From: an uncultured Arsenicibacter sp.
Lineage (GTDB): Bacteria; Bacteroidota; Bacteroidia; Cytophagales; Spirosomataceae
Direction of reading: 5' to 3'
NCBI RefSeq assembly: GCF_945952095.1
Contig: NZ_CAMFHL010000044.1
Span: forward strand, 1 to 41,248
DNA length: 41,248 nucleotides
Part shown: positions 1 to 8,262 of the stretch, one piece after another
Layout of the letters: each line of letters starts with the position of its first letter
Position numbering within the stretch: position 1 is the stretch's first letter
Made by a program: the position numbers and the translations under genes
Notes under the pieces: generated by a model
The model's input: the letters and a program-made list of their open reading frames with translations, nothing else
Told to the model about the DNA's origin: nothing
Databases searched by the model: none

Positions 1-882
1 GTAGAGAATTTCCCGCTCATTGAAGTTCTCGGCTGATCCGCTACCGGCAGCTGAAGGCACCATCACCGGCATCCGGCTCGCAGGCTGCTGCTGGGGCAGG
101 TAACGGCCCAGCACATCGGTATCTACCGGCCGTGCGTGATCTGATTCAAGAATCGAAATCTGCTCAGCCATGTTTTTCAGCTGGCGGATATTGCCCGGAA
201 ACGGGTACCGGAGCAGCATTTGCTTGGCCGGCTCCGTTAACTGAATGGGTTTGATCCGGTAGCGTTCGGCAAAGTCGGTCGTGAATTTGCGGAACAGCAG
301 TTCAATGTCTTCGCCGCGCTCGCGGAGGGGGGGCACGAAGATCGGGACGGTGTTGAGGCGGTAGTACAAATCTTCCCGGAAACGCCCTTTTTCGACCGCC
401 TCCATCAGATTTACGTTGGTCGCAGCCACTACCCGTACGTCGGTCTTCATGACTTTCGACGAGCCTACGCGGATAAATTCGCCGTTTTCGAGTACCCGAA
501 GCAGCCGGGCCTGCGTACCAATCGGCATCTCCCCGATTTCGTCGAGGAAGATGGTGCCGCCGTTCGTCGTTTCAAAATAACCTTTCCGCTGGTCAACTGC
601 ACCGGTAAACGAGCCCTTTTCGTGGCCGAATAGTTCAGAATCAATTGTTCCTTCCGGAATAGCGCCGCAGTTGATGGCAATGAACTGCCCGTGTTTGCGG
701 TGACTCAGGCTGTGGATGATCTTCGAAAACGATTCCTTACCGCTTCCGCTTTCACCCGTAATAAGTACTGTAAGGTCTGTAGCAGCCACCTGCATCGCCA
801 CGTTAATGGCGTAATTCAGGGCAGGTGCGCTGCCGATTATACCGAAGCGTTGTTTGACGCTTTGAATTTCCTGTAGATTCAT
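1..882 (-). CDS. Sigma-54-dependent activator AAA+ domain (partial, C-terminus outside window)
   Basis: Reading the minus strand from ATG at 882 gives an open frame of 294 codons that runs off the left edge. The protein starts almost directly with the AAA+ sigma-54 interaction domain and has no N-terminal receiver domain. Visible motifs are Walker A GESGSGKE (about residues 43-50), the sigma-54 contact loop GSFTGA (about 90-95, a variant of GAFTGA) and Walker B with GGTIFLDEIGEM shortly after. The DNA-binding Fis-type helix-turn-helix expected at the C-terminus lies outside the window. It should couple ATP hydrolysis to open-complex formation by RpoN. It lies 70 bp downstream of miaB on the same strand, so the two are probably co-transcribed; I recall this order from other Bacteroidota, often followed by lptE and secG. 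The missing sensory domain means control is probably by expression or by a partner protein. Confidence 0.9.
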   Translation of the reverse strand, partial: MNLQEIQSVKQRFGIIGSAPALNYAINVAMQVAATDLTVLITGESGSGKESFSKIIHSLSHRKHGQFIAINCGAIPEGTIDSELFGHEKGSFTGAVDQRKGYFETTNGGTIFLDEIGEMPIGTQARLLRVLENGEFIRVGSSKVMKTDVRVVAATNVNLMEAVEKGRFREDLYYRLNTVPIFVPPLRERGEDIELLFRKFTTDFAERYRIKPIQLTEPAKQMLLRYPFPGNIRQLKNMAEQISILESDHARPVDTDVLGRYLPQQQPASRMPVMVPSAAGSGSAENFNEREILY

Positions 883-952
883 GCTGTCAGGGTAAATATT
901 CCAAATCACCCAAGTCTTTTACCCGACCCGTTGAGGCTTTACTGCGGAATGA

Positions 953-2380
953 TCAGGCTACAACTTCACCCCGTAATGTTGCAGGAGTACAGTCAGTGAT
1001 ACGGACCTGAACATACTGCCCTTTCTGCAGGTCGCCTTTCGGGAAGACAACCATTTTATTCTGGTCGTTCCGGCCACACAGCTCCTCGGCTGAGCGCTTC
1101 GATGTACCCTCAATCAACACTTTATGAATCTGTCCGATATTCCGCTGATTGCGCTCCAGCGAGAGTTTCTGCTGTAGGGCAATGATTTCGTTCAGCCGGC
1201 GGAGTTTTACGTCATGCGGCACATCATCGGCATATTTTTTGGCTGCCGGTGTGCCCGGACGCTCCGAGTAGGCAAACATGTAGCCGTAATCGTAACGGGC
1301 GTACTCCATCAGTGTCAGGGTGTCCTGATGTTCTTCTTCCGTCTCTGAGCAGAAACCGGAGATCATGTCATGCGAAATACCGCAGTCTTCGCCCAGGATG
1401 GCGCGGATCCGGTCAATTTTCTGAATATACCAATCCCGGTCATAGGTCCGGTTCATCAGCTTCAGAATCCGGCTGTTACCGCTCTGGGCCGGCAGGTGAA
1501 TGTAGTTACAGATGTTTTCGTACTTCGCTATTGTGTGCAGTACATCATCCGTAATGTCTTTCGGGTGCGAGGTAGAGAACCGGACGCGCAGCTCGGGACT
1601 GATCTGCGCTACCCGTTCCAGCAAGAGAGCAAAATTAACATGCTCGCTGCCGTCGGCACTTGTCCACTTGTAAGAATCAACGTTCTGGCCAAGCAGCGTT
1701 ACTTCCTTGTAGCCGTCAGCCACCAGCTGCTCGGCCTCGCGGACGATTGAGTGGGCATCGCGGCTCCGCTCACGACCACGGGTATAAGGCACCACGCAGA
1801 AGCTGCACATATTGTCGCACCCCCGCATGATGGAGATAAAGGCGGTAATGCCGTTTGAGTTCAGGCGGATCGGCGCAATATCGGCATACGTTTCCTCACG
1901 CGAGAGAAATACGTTTACCGCTTTCTGACCGGTTTCGGCTTCTTCAACCAGCTTCGGAATATCGCGGTAGGCATCTGGTCCGGCCACAATGTCAACGATC
2001 TTTTCTTCTTCCAGAAGCTTGGTTTTCAGGCGCTCTGCCATACAGCCCAGCATACCGACAACCAACTCCGGTTTCCGCTTTTTCAGGGTGTTCAGCTGCT
2101 TCAGGCGGTTCCGTACCTTCTGCTCGGCATTGTCGCGGATAGCGCAGGTATTCAGGAAAATCAGATCAGCGTCGTCGGCGGTTGACGTGGTAGCAAAACC
2201 GGCATTCCGCATGACGGCAGCCACAATCTCACTATCGGAGAAGTTCATCTGGCAACCGTAGCTTTCGATATACAGCCGCTTTTTGCCCACCGCCAGCTCA
2301 TCTTCCGAGACGCGGGGCAGTTCAGTAGCTTCTTTATCTTCCGGGGTTAATATTGTGAGTGTTTCGGCAATACGTTCCAT
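953..2380 (-). CDS. miaB: tRNA-2-methylthio-N6-dimethylallyladenosine synthase MiaB
   Basis: 475 aa, normal MiaB length plus a short N-terminal extension. The enzyme adds a methylthio group to i6A37 of tRNAs reading UNN codons, using two [4Fe-4S] clusters and S-adenosylmethionine. The order of domains is the MTTase N-terminal domain (starting YIESYGCQMNFSDSEIV at about residue 37), the radical SAM core with the cluster motif C188-xxx-C192-xx-C195 in RGCDNMCSFCVVPYTRGR, and a C-terminal TRAM domain around VLIEGTSKRSAEELCGR. RGCDNMCSFCVVPYTRGRERSR is typical of MiaB rather than MtaB or RimO. The ATG at 2380 gives a full-length product. The sigma-54 activator follows on the same strand. Identification rests on motif recognition and is very safe. 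Confidence 0.97.
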   Translation of the reverse strand: MERIAETLTILTPEDKEATELPRVSEDELAVGKKRLYIESYGCQMNFSDSEIVAAVMRNAGFATTSTADDADLIFLNTCAIRDNAEQKVRNRLKQLNTLKKRKPELVVGMLGCMAERLKTKLLEEEKIVDIVAGPDAYRDIPKLVEEAETGQKAVNVFLSREETYADIAPIRLNSNGITAFISIMRGCDNMCSFCVVPYTRGRERSRDAHSIVREAEQLVADGYKEVTLLGQNVDSYKWTSADGSEHVNFALLLERVAQISPELRVRFSTSHPKDITDDVLHTIAKYENICNYIHLPAQSGNSRILKLMNRTYDRDWYIQKIDRIRAILGEDCGISHDMISGFCSETEEEHQDTLTLMEYARYDYGYMFAYSERPGTPAAKKYADDVPHDVKLRRLNEIIALQQKLSLERNQRNIGQIHKVLIEGTSKRSAEELCGRNDQNKMVVFPKGDLQKGQYVQVRITDCTPATLRGEVVA

Positions 2381-2496
2381 TGAAACAAATGTCAGTTCTG
2401 TGTTGATGTCTGGTTTGCAGGTGCCTGACTGCCTGAGTCTGGCTGGCGCAAATAGCTGAAATGGGTAAACAGCAAACCAAAACCAATTGGTTCTTG

Positions 2497-2504
2497 CAAA
2501 ATTA
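2497..2504 (-). promoter_or_regulatory. Putative miaB promoter, -7 box TAATTTTG
   Basis: The minus strand reads TAATTTTG, a perfect match to the Bacteroidota primary sigma -7 consensus TAnnTTTG, 117 bp upstream of the miaB ATG. No clear -33 TTG is seen at the right spacing, so the call rests on one box. Confidence 0.45.
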
Positions 2505-2545
2505 CAAAGATTAGGGGAAGTTTCCTGACATTTTGGCAGGTTAAT

Positions 2546-5131
2546 TTAAAACGGATACCCAATACCAAAATTAACTACCAATGGATTAGGGCCTTTTGAA
2601 AGCTGGCGCAGGGAGAACTTCGGCAGAATGAACCGCTCATCGATCCATTGCTTTGTTTCCGGGTCTACATACCGGCGGGCCGGATCCCAGACACGGATTG
2701 CGGCATCAAACCGGATGATAAAGTACGAGAAGTCAATCCGGACCCCGTAGCCGGTAGCCACGGCAATGTCCGATAAAAACCGGTTGGCTTTCAGGGTTGC
2801 CAGCGGTTTATTCGGGTTCGGGCGCAACAGCCATACGTTACCGGCATCAACAAACAGCGCGCCGTTGACATCGGCCCCGAAATGAAACAGGCGGTGGCGC
2901 AGTTCTGCAGAGCCTTCCAGCAGCAGGTCACCCGGCTGTTCGAACCGATAGGCAAACTGATCGTACCGGACCGTAGAATCCCGGCTGTACCGGAATTTCG
3001 GGATATCCGGGTTTGTATCATCGGTTTCCGGCAGGGCTGAGCCCGGGCCTAACCGGCGCGGCAGCCACCCCCGGATACTGCTGCTTCCTCCGACAAAGAA
3101 CCGGCGTTCGTAGGGAGCTGTTTTGTTGGGTCCGTATCCGTACAGAATACCGGTATTGAGCCGGAAGGCAAGGGTTGTATGCGGCCGGATCGGAATATAC
3201 CGGCGGTAATCAATGTTCAGTCGCAGGTACTTATAAAACTGCAGACCGGTTACACTGGAGTCGCTCCAATGCTGAATCGTTTTGTTATTAAACAGGTTCA
3301 GCGTTGTGCCGCCGGATTCCAGGGCCATCCGGAAGAAGTTGGTGCGGCGGTTCAGCGTAGCGGCATTGGCATTATAGGTATAGGCAAAGCTGATGTTTGA
3401 CGAGAAGGCCGGATTAAAGCTGTTGGCCAGAATGGTGTTGCCGCTCCGGGCCTGGGTTATGATAAAGTCGCGGTAAATCTGGCCGAATTCGCGGTTGGCA
3501 AAACTCGAATTGATGAGGTTGATGTCGGCAATATAAAACGTAAACTGCCGGGTCTGGGATAGTTGCCAGTTGTAGGCCATGGTGGCCCGTAAGGTCCGGC
3601 GCAGGTAGTCCGGCCGGCTGGTAAATGTGAACCCGAGACCTACCTGGGTACGCGGCGTAAAGTGGCTGAAAATAAAGCGCGATTTTCCCGGAAACAGGAT
3701 TTGCGGGAAGAGGAGGGACGTGCTCAGGGAGACTTCGGTGGCCATCAGGGCCCGGTCAACCCCCGGATAGCCGGCCTGTGCCTCAAGTCCGTAGCGGAAG
3801 TTGGTTTCCAGCGCTTCCAGTCCGTTAAACATGTTCCGGACGCGGAACGACACGTTACCGAAAGGCCCCGGAACACTCTGGTTCTGGTACAGGACAAAAA
3901 GCCCCCCCTCAAAAGTCGTTTCATACTTATCGAGCGGACTAAGCGTGATGTCGGTACGGAGCTTCCGGTTGGTGGTATCGGTAATGTTGACGCTAATGTA
4001 TTTATACTGGTTCAGCATAAACAACTGGCGCTGGGTTTCGGCCAGGTCTTCCTGCCGGAACTGATTGCCGGGCCGTAACCGGATTTTGGTGCTGAGTAGC
4101 CGCGTAGCATATCGTGGACCGGAGTAATAGAAACGAATCCCGTTGCGGACATCGCCGGACGATTCGCGCAGGCTGTCGGTCTTTGGCAACGCAGTGATAA
4201 TCCCGTTCGGATTATCGTTGATCGTGACCTGCACCTGACCGATCGTAAAGCGGGGGTGAGCGGTCTGGCCTGACGGATTAACAATCCGGAATAACCAGTC
4301 GACCTGACGGCGGGTGGAGTCACGGCTGAGTACGACCGAGGTGTCTGGCTCCGGCAGTACATACTGGCGGGAAAAGCCATAATACCCGTTATTCCGGAGC
4401 AGGGTTTCAATCCGGACACGTTCATTGAGCGCCTTATCGGTGCTGTACCGTTCGCGGGGTTTCACAAAGGCATCGGCTCTGGCGCGTTTGACAATTGAAT
4501 CGACGACGGGATCTTCGGCTTCAAAATCAACCTGACGGTTATAGAAACCGCTGCGTTCGTTGATCTGGTACGTGACCTGCACCTGACGGCGTAGGAGTGT
4601 ATCCAGCCTGTATGTAACATAGGCATTAAAGAAGCCGTTGTTAAACAGGTACTTCTGGATTTTTAACGCATTCGCCTGCCCGTCGCGCGGATAAAAATAC
4701 GATGGCGGTTCGCCGAGGTTTCGCATCCGGCCGTTTCCTTCTTCAATGTATTTTTTCAGTTTCTTCGCCTGTCTGCCAAACCGGCGGTTCAGTTTTTTCA
4801 GCGCCTTCGGATCGTTGGTCAGTTGCTGGCTTTGTTGTTCAAATTCGGTAGTTTTGGCCTCCAGTTCCTTTACTGCCGCCTCCCGGTTATAGCTCTTTAA
4901 GCCCCATTCGTAGAACCACAGGGCAGGGGTAATGGGTAACCGTAAAATCCGGCGGTTAGGCTTTTGGGGCAGAAGGGCTTCCAGTTCTTCGGTGGGAATG
5001 GAGCGGTTACCCCGGATTGTCTGGCCATAGAGTAAATACTCACCAGTGCGTACTGAGCGGTTGCTGATACAGCCAGAGACTAACGTGGTAATGGCGGTGA
5101 AAACAACGAGCCAGCGCTTTGATAATACCAT
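2546..5131 (-). CDS. tamL: TamL-type BamA/TamA family outer membrane assembly lipoprotein
   Basis: 861 aa Omp85-superfamily protein. The N-terminus is a lipoprotein signal peptide with lipobox LVSGC (Cys21), which is the feature that separates Bacteroidota TamL from proteobacterial TamA. Residues about 30-390 hold the POTRA-like periplasmic region, with a charged helical insert near residues 85-135. The C-terminal half (about 400-861) is a beta-barrel with the surface-loop motif region RRFFVGGSSSIRGW and it ends in VVNFGIGYPF, an aromatic C-terminal strand expected for BAM-inserted proteins. Its likely role is outer membrane protein insertion together with a TamB-like partner encoded elsewhere. 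The ATG at 5131 is only 2 bp from the divergent ATG at 5134, so its promoter must lie inside the neighbouring gene. Confidence 0.9.
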   Translation of the reverse strand: MVLSKRWLVVFTAITTLVSGCISNRSVRTGEYLLYGQTIRGNRSIPTEELEALLPQKPNRRILRLPITPALWFYEWGLKSYNREAAVKELEAKTTEFEQQSQQLTNDPKALKKLNRRFGRQAKKLKKYIEEGNGRMRNLGEPPSYFYPRDGQANALKIQKYLFNNGFFNAYVTYRLDTLLRRQVQVTYQINERSGFYNRQVDFEAEDPVVDSIVKRARADAFVKPRERYSTDKALNERVRIETLLRNNGYYGFSRQYVLPEPDTSVVLSRDSTRRQVDWLFRIVNPSGQTAHPRFTIGQVQVTINDNPNGIITALPKTDSLRESSGDVRNGIRFYYSGPRYATRLLSTKIRLRPGNQFRQEDLAETQRQLFMLNQYKYISVNITDTTNRKLRTDITLSPLDKYETTFEGGLFVLYQNQSVPGPFGNVSFRVRNMFNGLEALETNFRYGLEAQAGYPGVDRALMATEVSLSTSLLFPQILFPGKSRFIFSHFTPRTQVGLGFTFTSRPDYLRRTLRATMAYNWQLSQTRQFTFYIADINLINSSFANREFGQIYRDFIITQARSGNTILANSFNPAFSSNISFAYTYNANAATLNRRTNFFRMALESGGTTLNLFNNKTIQHWSDSSVTGLQFYKYLRLNIDYRRYIPIRPHTTLAFRLNTGILYGYGPNKTAPYERRFFVGGSSSIRGWLPRRLGPGSALPETDDTNPDIPKFRYSRDSTVRYDQFAYRFEQPGDLLLEGSAELRHRLFHFGADVNGALFVDAGNVWLLRPNPNKPLATLKANRFLSDIAVATGYGVRIDFSYFIIRFDAAIRVWDPARRYVDPETKQWIDERFILPKFSLRQLSKGPNPLVVNFGIGYPF

Positions 5132-5133
5132 AT

Positions 5134-5889
5134 ATGCTTACAAATAATCAGCGAAAATACATCCAATCACTCCATCAGAAAAAATTCCGGCAACAATCGG
5201 GCGCTTTTCTGGTCGAAGGAGCCAAAAGTGTGCAGGAAGTGATTGCTTCTGACTTTACCATCGACCTGCTGCTGACCACGGAGGACTTCCGTAGCCAGAA
5301 CGCTCGGCTGATAGACAGTCAACGCATACCGGCCGAAATTGTGTCGGTTTCCGAGTTAGAGCGCGTCACCACGCTGGAAAGCAACAATGCGGCCGTGGCT
5401 GTCGTAAAAACGAAAGAAAACCGGCCTTTAGTCGCCGGACCGGATGAATTTGTGCTGGTGCTTGACGACATCCGCGATCCGGGAAATCTCGGAACCATTC
5501 TCCGCATTGCCGACTGGTATGGTATCCGCAAACTGATTTGCTCCGAAACGACGGCCGAAGTATATAACCCCAAGGTCATTTCGGCCAGCAAAGGATCGTT
5601 TACCCGGGTCAGCTGGTGGTATGGCAATCTGGCCGGTTTTTTTGCGGAGGTCAACCCGCAGCGGGTTCCGGTTTACGGAGCCTTTCTGGATGGCAAAGAC
5701 GTTCATGGCATGTCATTCAGTAAAGGCGGGTATCTGGTGATGGGCAATGAGTCTAACGGCATCGGACCGGCTGTCAGTCCGTATATTACCGAAAAAATTA
5801 CGATTCCGCGCTTTGGGGAGGCTGAATCCTTAAACGTTGGGATCGCTACGGCAGTTATAGTAGATAACTGGAAACGTTCAACGAAGTAA
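5134..5889 (+). CDS. TrmH-family (SPOUT) RNA 2'-O-methyltransferase
   Basis: 251 aa from ATG 5134; an in-frame TTG at 5119 is possible but would overlap the tamL start, so the ATG is preferred. An N-terminal L30e-like substrate-binding domain (about residues 1-95) precedes the SPOUT methyltransferase domain. The three SPOUT motifs are visible: DDIRDPGNLGTILR (111-124), MGNESNGI (203-210) and ESLNVGIATAV (231-241), the last two forming the trefoil knot that binds S-adenosylmethionine. The target, rRNA or tRNA, cannot be read from sequence. fdhD follows after 24 bp on the same strand, so they may share a transcript. Divergent pairing with tamL is, from memory, common in Bacteroidota. Confidence 0.93.
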   Translation: MLTNNQRKYIQSLHQKKFRQQSGAFLVEGAKSVQEVIASDFTIDLLLTTEDFRSQNARLIDSQRIPAEIVSVSELERVTTLESNNAAVAVVKTKENRPLVAGPDEFVLVLDDIRDPGNLGTILRIADWYGIRKLICSETTAEVYNPKVISASKGSFTRVSWWYGNLAGFFAEVNPQRVPVYGAFLDGKDVHGMSFSKGGYLVMGNESNGIGPAVSPYITEKITIPRFGEAESLNVGIATAVIVDNWKRSTK

Positions 5890-5913
5890 AAGGCGGCATC
5901 TGCCGACGTAAGT

Positions 5914-6789
5914 ATGGTAAGTCCTGTCATTATTCATAAAGTGATCGGCGGTGAGTTGCAGGAACCGCAGCCGGATTTGCTGGCCATTGAAGAGCCGCTG
6001 GAAATCCGGCTGGGTTTTGGCCCCGTCGATAACCGGCAGCAACGCAGTCTGAGTGTGACGATGCGGACGCCCGGCGCCGATGGCCCCGGTGCGGATCAGG
6101 AACTGGCGCTGGGCTACCTGTATGCCGAGGGGATTATCCGTTCGGCATCGGACGTAGTGTCCTGCCGGCACTGCGTGCAGGATGCAGCAAAGCAAGGCAA
6201 TGTGCTGCGGGTGGAACTACAACCGTCAGTGACCATCGACTGGCAACTGCTGGAGCGGCATACCTATGCTTCGTCGAGCTGCGGTATCTGCGGAAAAGCG
6301 TCCATTGATGCCGTTCGGGCGAGTTGTCCGGCGAAAATGACCGCGACCGGTTTTGCGGTGTCAGCATCGGTTTTACAAAGCCTTTCTGATCATGTGCAGG
6401 TGGCGCAGCGGGCCTTTGCCTATACGGGTGGTGTCCATGCCGCCGCCTTGTTCGATGCGGCCGGCAAGGTACTTATGCTGCGGGAAGACGTCGGGCGCCA
6501 CAATGCACTCGATAAACTCATTGGAGCTGCCCTCTGGAACGACCAGGTACCATTACAGCAGTACGGGATTTTTCTAAGCGGCCGGATTGGTTTCGAACTC
6601 GTTCAGAAAGCCTGGATGGCCGAAGTGCCGGTACTGGTTGCCGTCGGTGCACCGACGAGCCTGGCCGTTGACATGGCCAAAGAGGCCGGTATTACGCTGA
6701 TTGGGTTCATGCGGAACCAGCGTTTTAATGTGTATACCGGTCTGGAACGCGTGATGGTGGATGAGGGCGTGAGGCTAGAAAAAAGGTAA
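5914..6789 (+). CDS. fdhD: Formate dehydrogenase accessory sulfurtransferase FdhD
   Basis: 291 aa. FdhD carries sulfur from a cysteine desulfurase to the bis-MGD molybdenum cofactor, which activates formate-dehydrogenase-type enzymes. The catalytic loop reads SSSCGICGKAS, with Cys123 and Cys126 forming the CxxC pair that corresponds to Cys121/Cys124 of E. coli FdhD. The cofactor/GDP-binding region REDVGRHNALDKLIG is intact, as is the C-terminal region SGRIGFELVQKAW. The molybdopterin oxidoreductase that begins at 8263 is the obvious client, with one metallo-beta-lactamase-fold gene between them. The ATG at 5914 is the first good start and sits 24 bp after the methyltransferase stop. Confidence 0.96.
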   Translation: MVSPVIIHKVIGGELQEPQPDLLAIEEPLEIRLGFGPVDNRQQRSLSVTMRTPGADGPGADQELALGYLYAEGIIRSASDVVSCRHCVQDAAKQGNVLRVELQPSVTIDWQLLERHTYASSSCGICGKASIDAVRASCPAKMTATGFAVSASVLQSLSDHVQVAQRAFAYTGGVHAAALFDAAGKVLMLREDVGRHNALDKLIGAALWNDQVPLQQYGIFLSGRIGFELVQKAWMAEVPVLVAVGAPTSLAVDMAKEAGITLIGFMRNQRFNVYTGLERVMVDEGVRLEKR

Positions 6790-6868
6790 TACAAACGTAA
6801 CAGCAAGGGCCGGCCTTTTGAAAAGGCAGAGGAGTAGTTTTACCGGAAAAACTGATTCTTCTGCTACC

Positions 6869-8128
6869 ATGAAAATACACATTAACCTGCTGATAACCGG
6901 AGTGCTGCTGACTCCGCTTACGATACATGCCCAGCAAGTCGGGCAACCTTTGCCGGCCTGGAAAGAAGGCTATCTCGATATTCATCAAATCAATACCGGT
7001 AGGGGAAATGCGGGGTTTTATCAGTTTCCGGACGGCACAACGGCACTGATCGATGCCGGTGAACTGAATCTGACAGACCCCAGAACACTCGGGCCGCGAA
7101 ACACGGCGGCCAGGCCAAACGACAGCCGTCATGCCGGCGAATGGATTGCCCGGTATTCCCGGACAGCCCAGGGAAACCGGTCCGACGCTGTGATTGACTA
7201 TGCCATCATGAGTCATTTTCATGACGATCACATGGGGCACCCGTCGTCGCTGGCACGGCTGTCCTCCGGCGGTAATTACAAGCTGACTGGTATCACGGAA
7301 GTAGCCGAATTCATACCCGTTCGTAAGATCATTGATCGCGGCTGGCCGTCCTATGACTATCCGCGCCCGCTCGATATTGATCCGCTTGTGAAAAATTACC
7401 GTGCGTTTCTGGACTGGCAGATGAAAAACAACGGCCTGAAAGCTGAGCGGTTTGCCGCCGGCCGCAATGACCAGATTACACTGCTGAAACAGCCGGAAAA
7501 ATACCGGGGCCTGTTTGAGGTACGCAACATTGCGGTTAACGGTGAGATCTGGACCGGTGTCGGTCAGGTTACGCGCCAGCATTTTCCAGAGTTGAAAAAC
7601 CTGAACGAACTCCAGTACCCAAACGAAAATATGTGCAGTATGGCCCTGCGCATCAGCTACGGGAAGTTCGACTTTTTTACCGGCAGTGATATTCCGGGCG
7701 TATTGAAATTCGGGGCGCCGGTCTGGCATGATGTTGAAACGCCGGTATCGCAGGTGGTTGGACCGGTAGACGTGCATTTGCTGGATCACCACGGCAACCG
7801 CGACTCGCAGAACGGCACCCTGCTGGCAAATCTCCGGCCGAGGGTACTGGTGATTCCGGTCTGGTCGTCGGACCATCCGGGGCATGATGTACTGGACCGT
7901 ATCTACTCGCAACAGGTCTACACCGGTGAACGGGATGTGTTTGCCACCGACATGCTGGAGGCCAATAAACTGGTCATCGGCAGTCTGCTGGACCGGCTGA
8001 AGAGTAATTCCGGTCACATCGTAATTCGGGTTGATCCGGGCGGCGATACGTTCAGAGTGCTTATTCTGGATGATACCGACGAGTCGTTCCGGGTAAAGGC
8101 AATACATGGGCCGTATCAGTCACGGTGA
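6869..8128 (+). CDS. Exported metallo-beta-lactamase-fold hydrolase (ComEC-like MBL domain)
   Basis: 419 aa from ATG 6869. An in-frame upstream extension to 6818 exists, but the ATG gives a clean Sec signal peptide (hydrophobic stretch 5-20, cleavage near HAQQ). The mature protein has the MBL metal motif HFHDDH (residues 116-121: H116, H118, D120, H121), an Asp in the GSD segment near 274 and a LLDHHG motif near 305-309, so a two-metal site is likely. The closest look is that of the MBL domain found at the end of ComEC/Rec2 proteins, but there are no membrane segments here. The substrate is unknown. It sits between fdhD and its presumed client oxidoreductase, with 79 bp and 134 bp gaps, so a link to that pathway is possible but not shown. 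Confidence 0.8.
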   Translation: MKIHINLLITGVLLTPLTIHAQQVGQPLPAWKEGYLDIHQINTGRGNAGFYQFPDGTTALIDAGELNLTDPRTLGPRNTAARPNDSRHAGEWIARYSRTAQGNRSDAVIDYAIMSHFHDDHMGHPSSLARLSSGGNYKLTGITEVAEFIPVRKIIDRGWPSYDYPRPLDIDPLVKNYRAFLDWQMKNNGLKAERFAAGRNDQITLLKQPEKYRGLFEVRNIAVNGEIWTGVGQVTRQHFPELKNLNELQYPNENMCSMALRISYGKFDFFTGSDIPGVLKFGAPVWHDVETPVSQVVGPVDVHLLDHHGNRDSQNGTLLANLRPRVLVIPVWSSDHPGHDVLDRIYSQQVYTGERDVFATDMLEANKLVIGSLLDRLKSNSGHIVIRVDPGGDTFRVLILDDTDESFRVKAIHGPYQSR

Positions 8129-8262
8129 TGGTACCGTTACCGGATAGTTAAACCGCCATACCGGAATTTTTTGTAAGTCGCCGAACAGTATGTAAGTTGA
8201 GCTGTTTTATAAAAAGAAGTGAAGAAACACGAACGGGTCATCGACCTGCCTGCTATAACCTT

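Noticed and set aside
6725..8107. A 460-codon open frame on the minus strand opposite the MBL-fold gene
   Set aside because: The plus strand frame has a signal peptide and the full HxHxDH metal motif; the minus frame has no recognisable domain and is a shadow of the codon bias.
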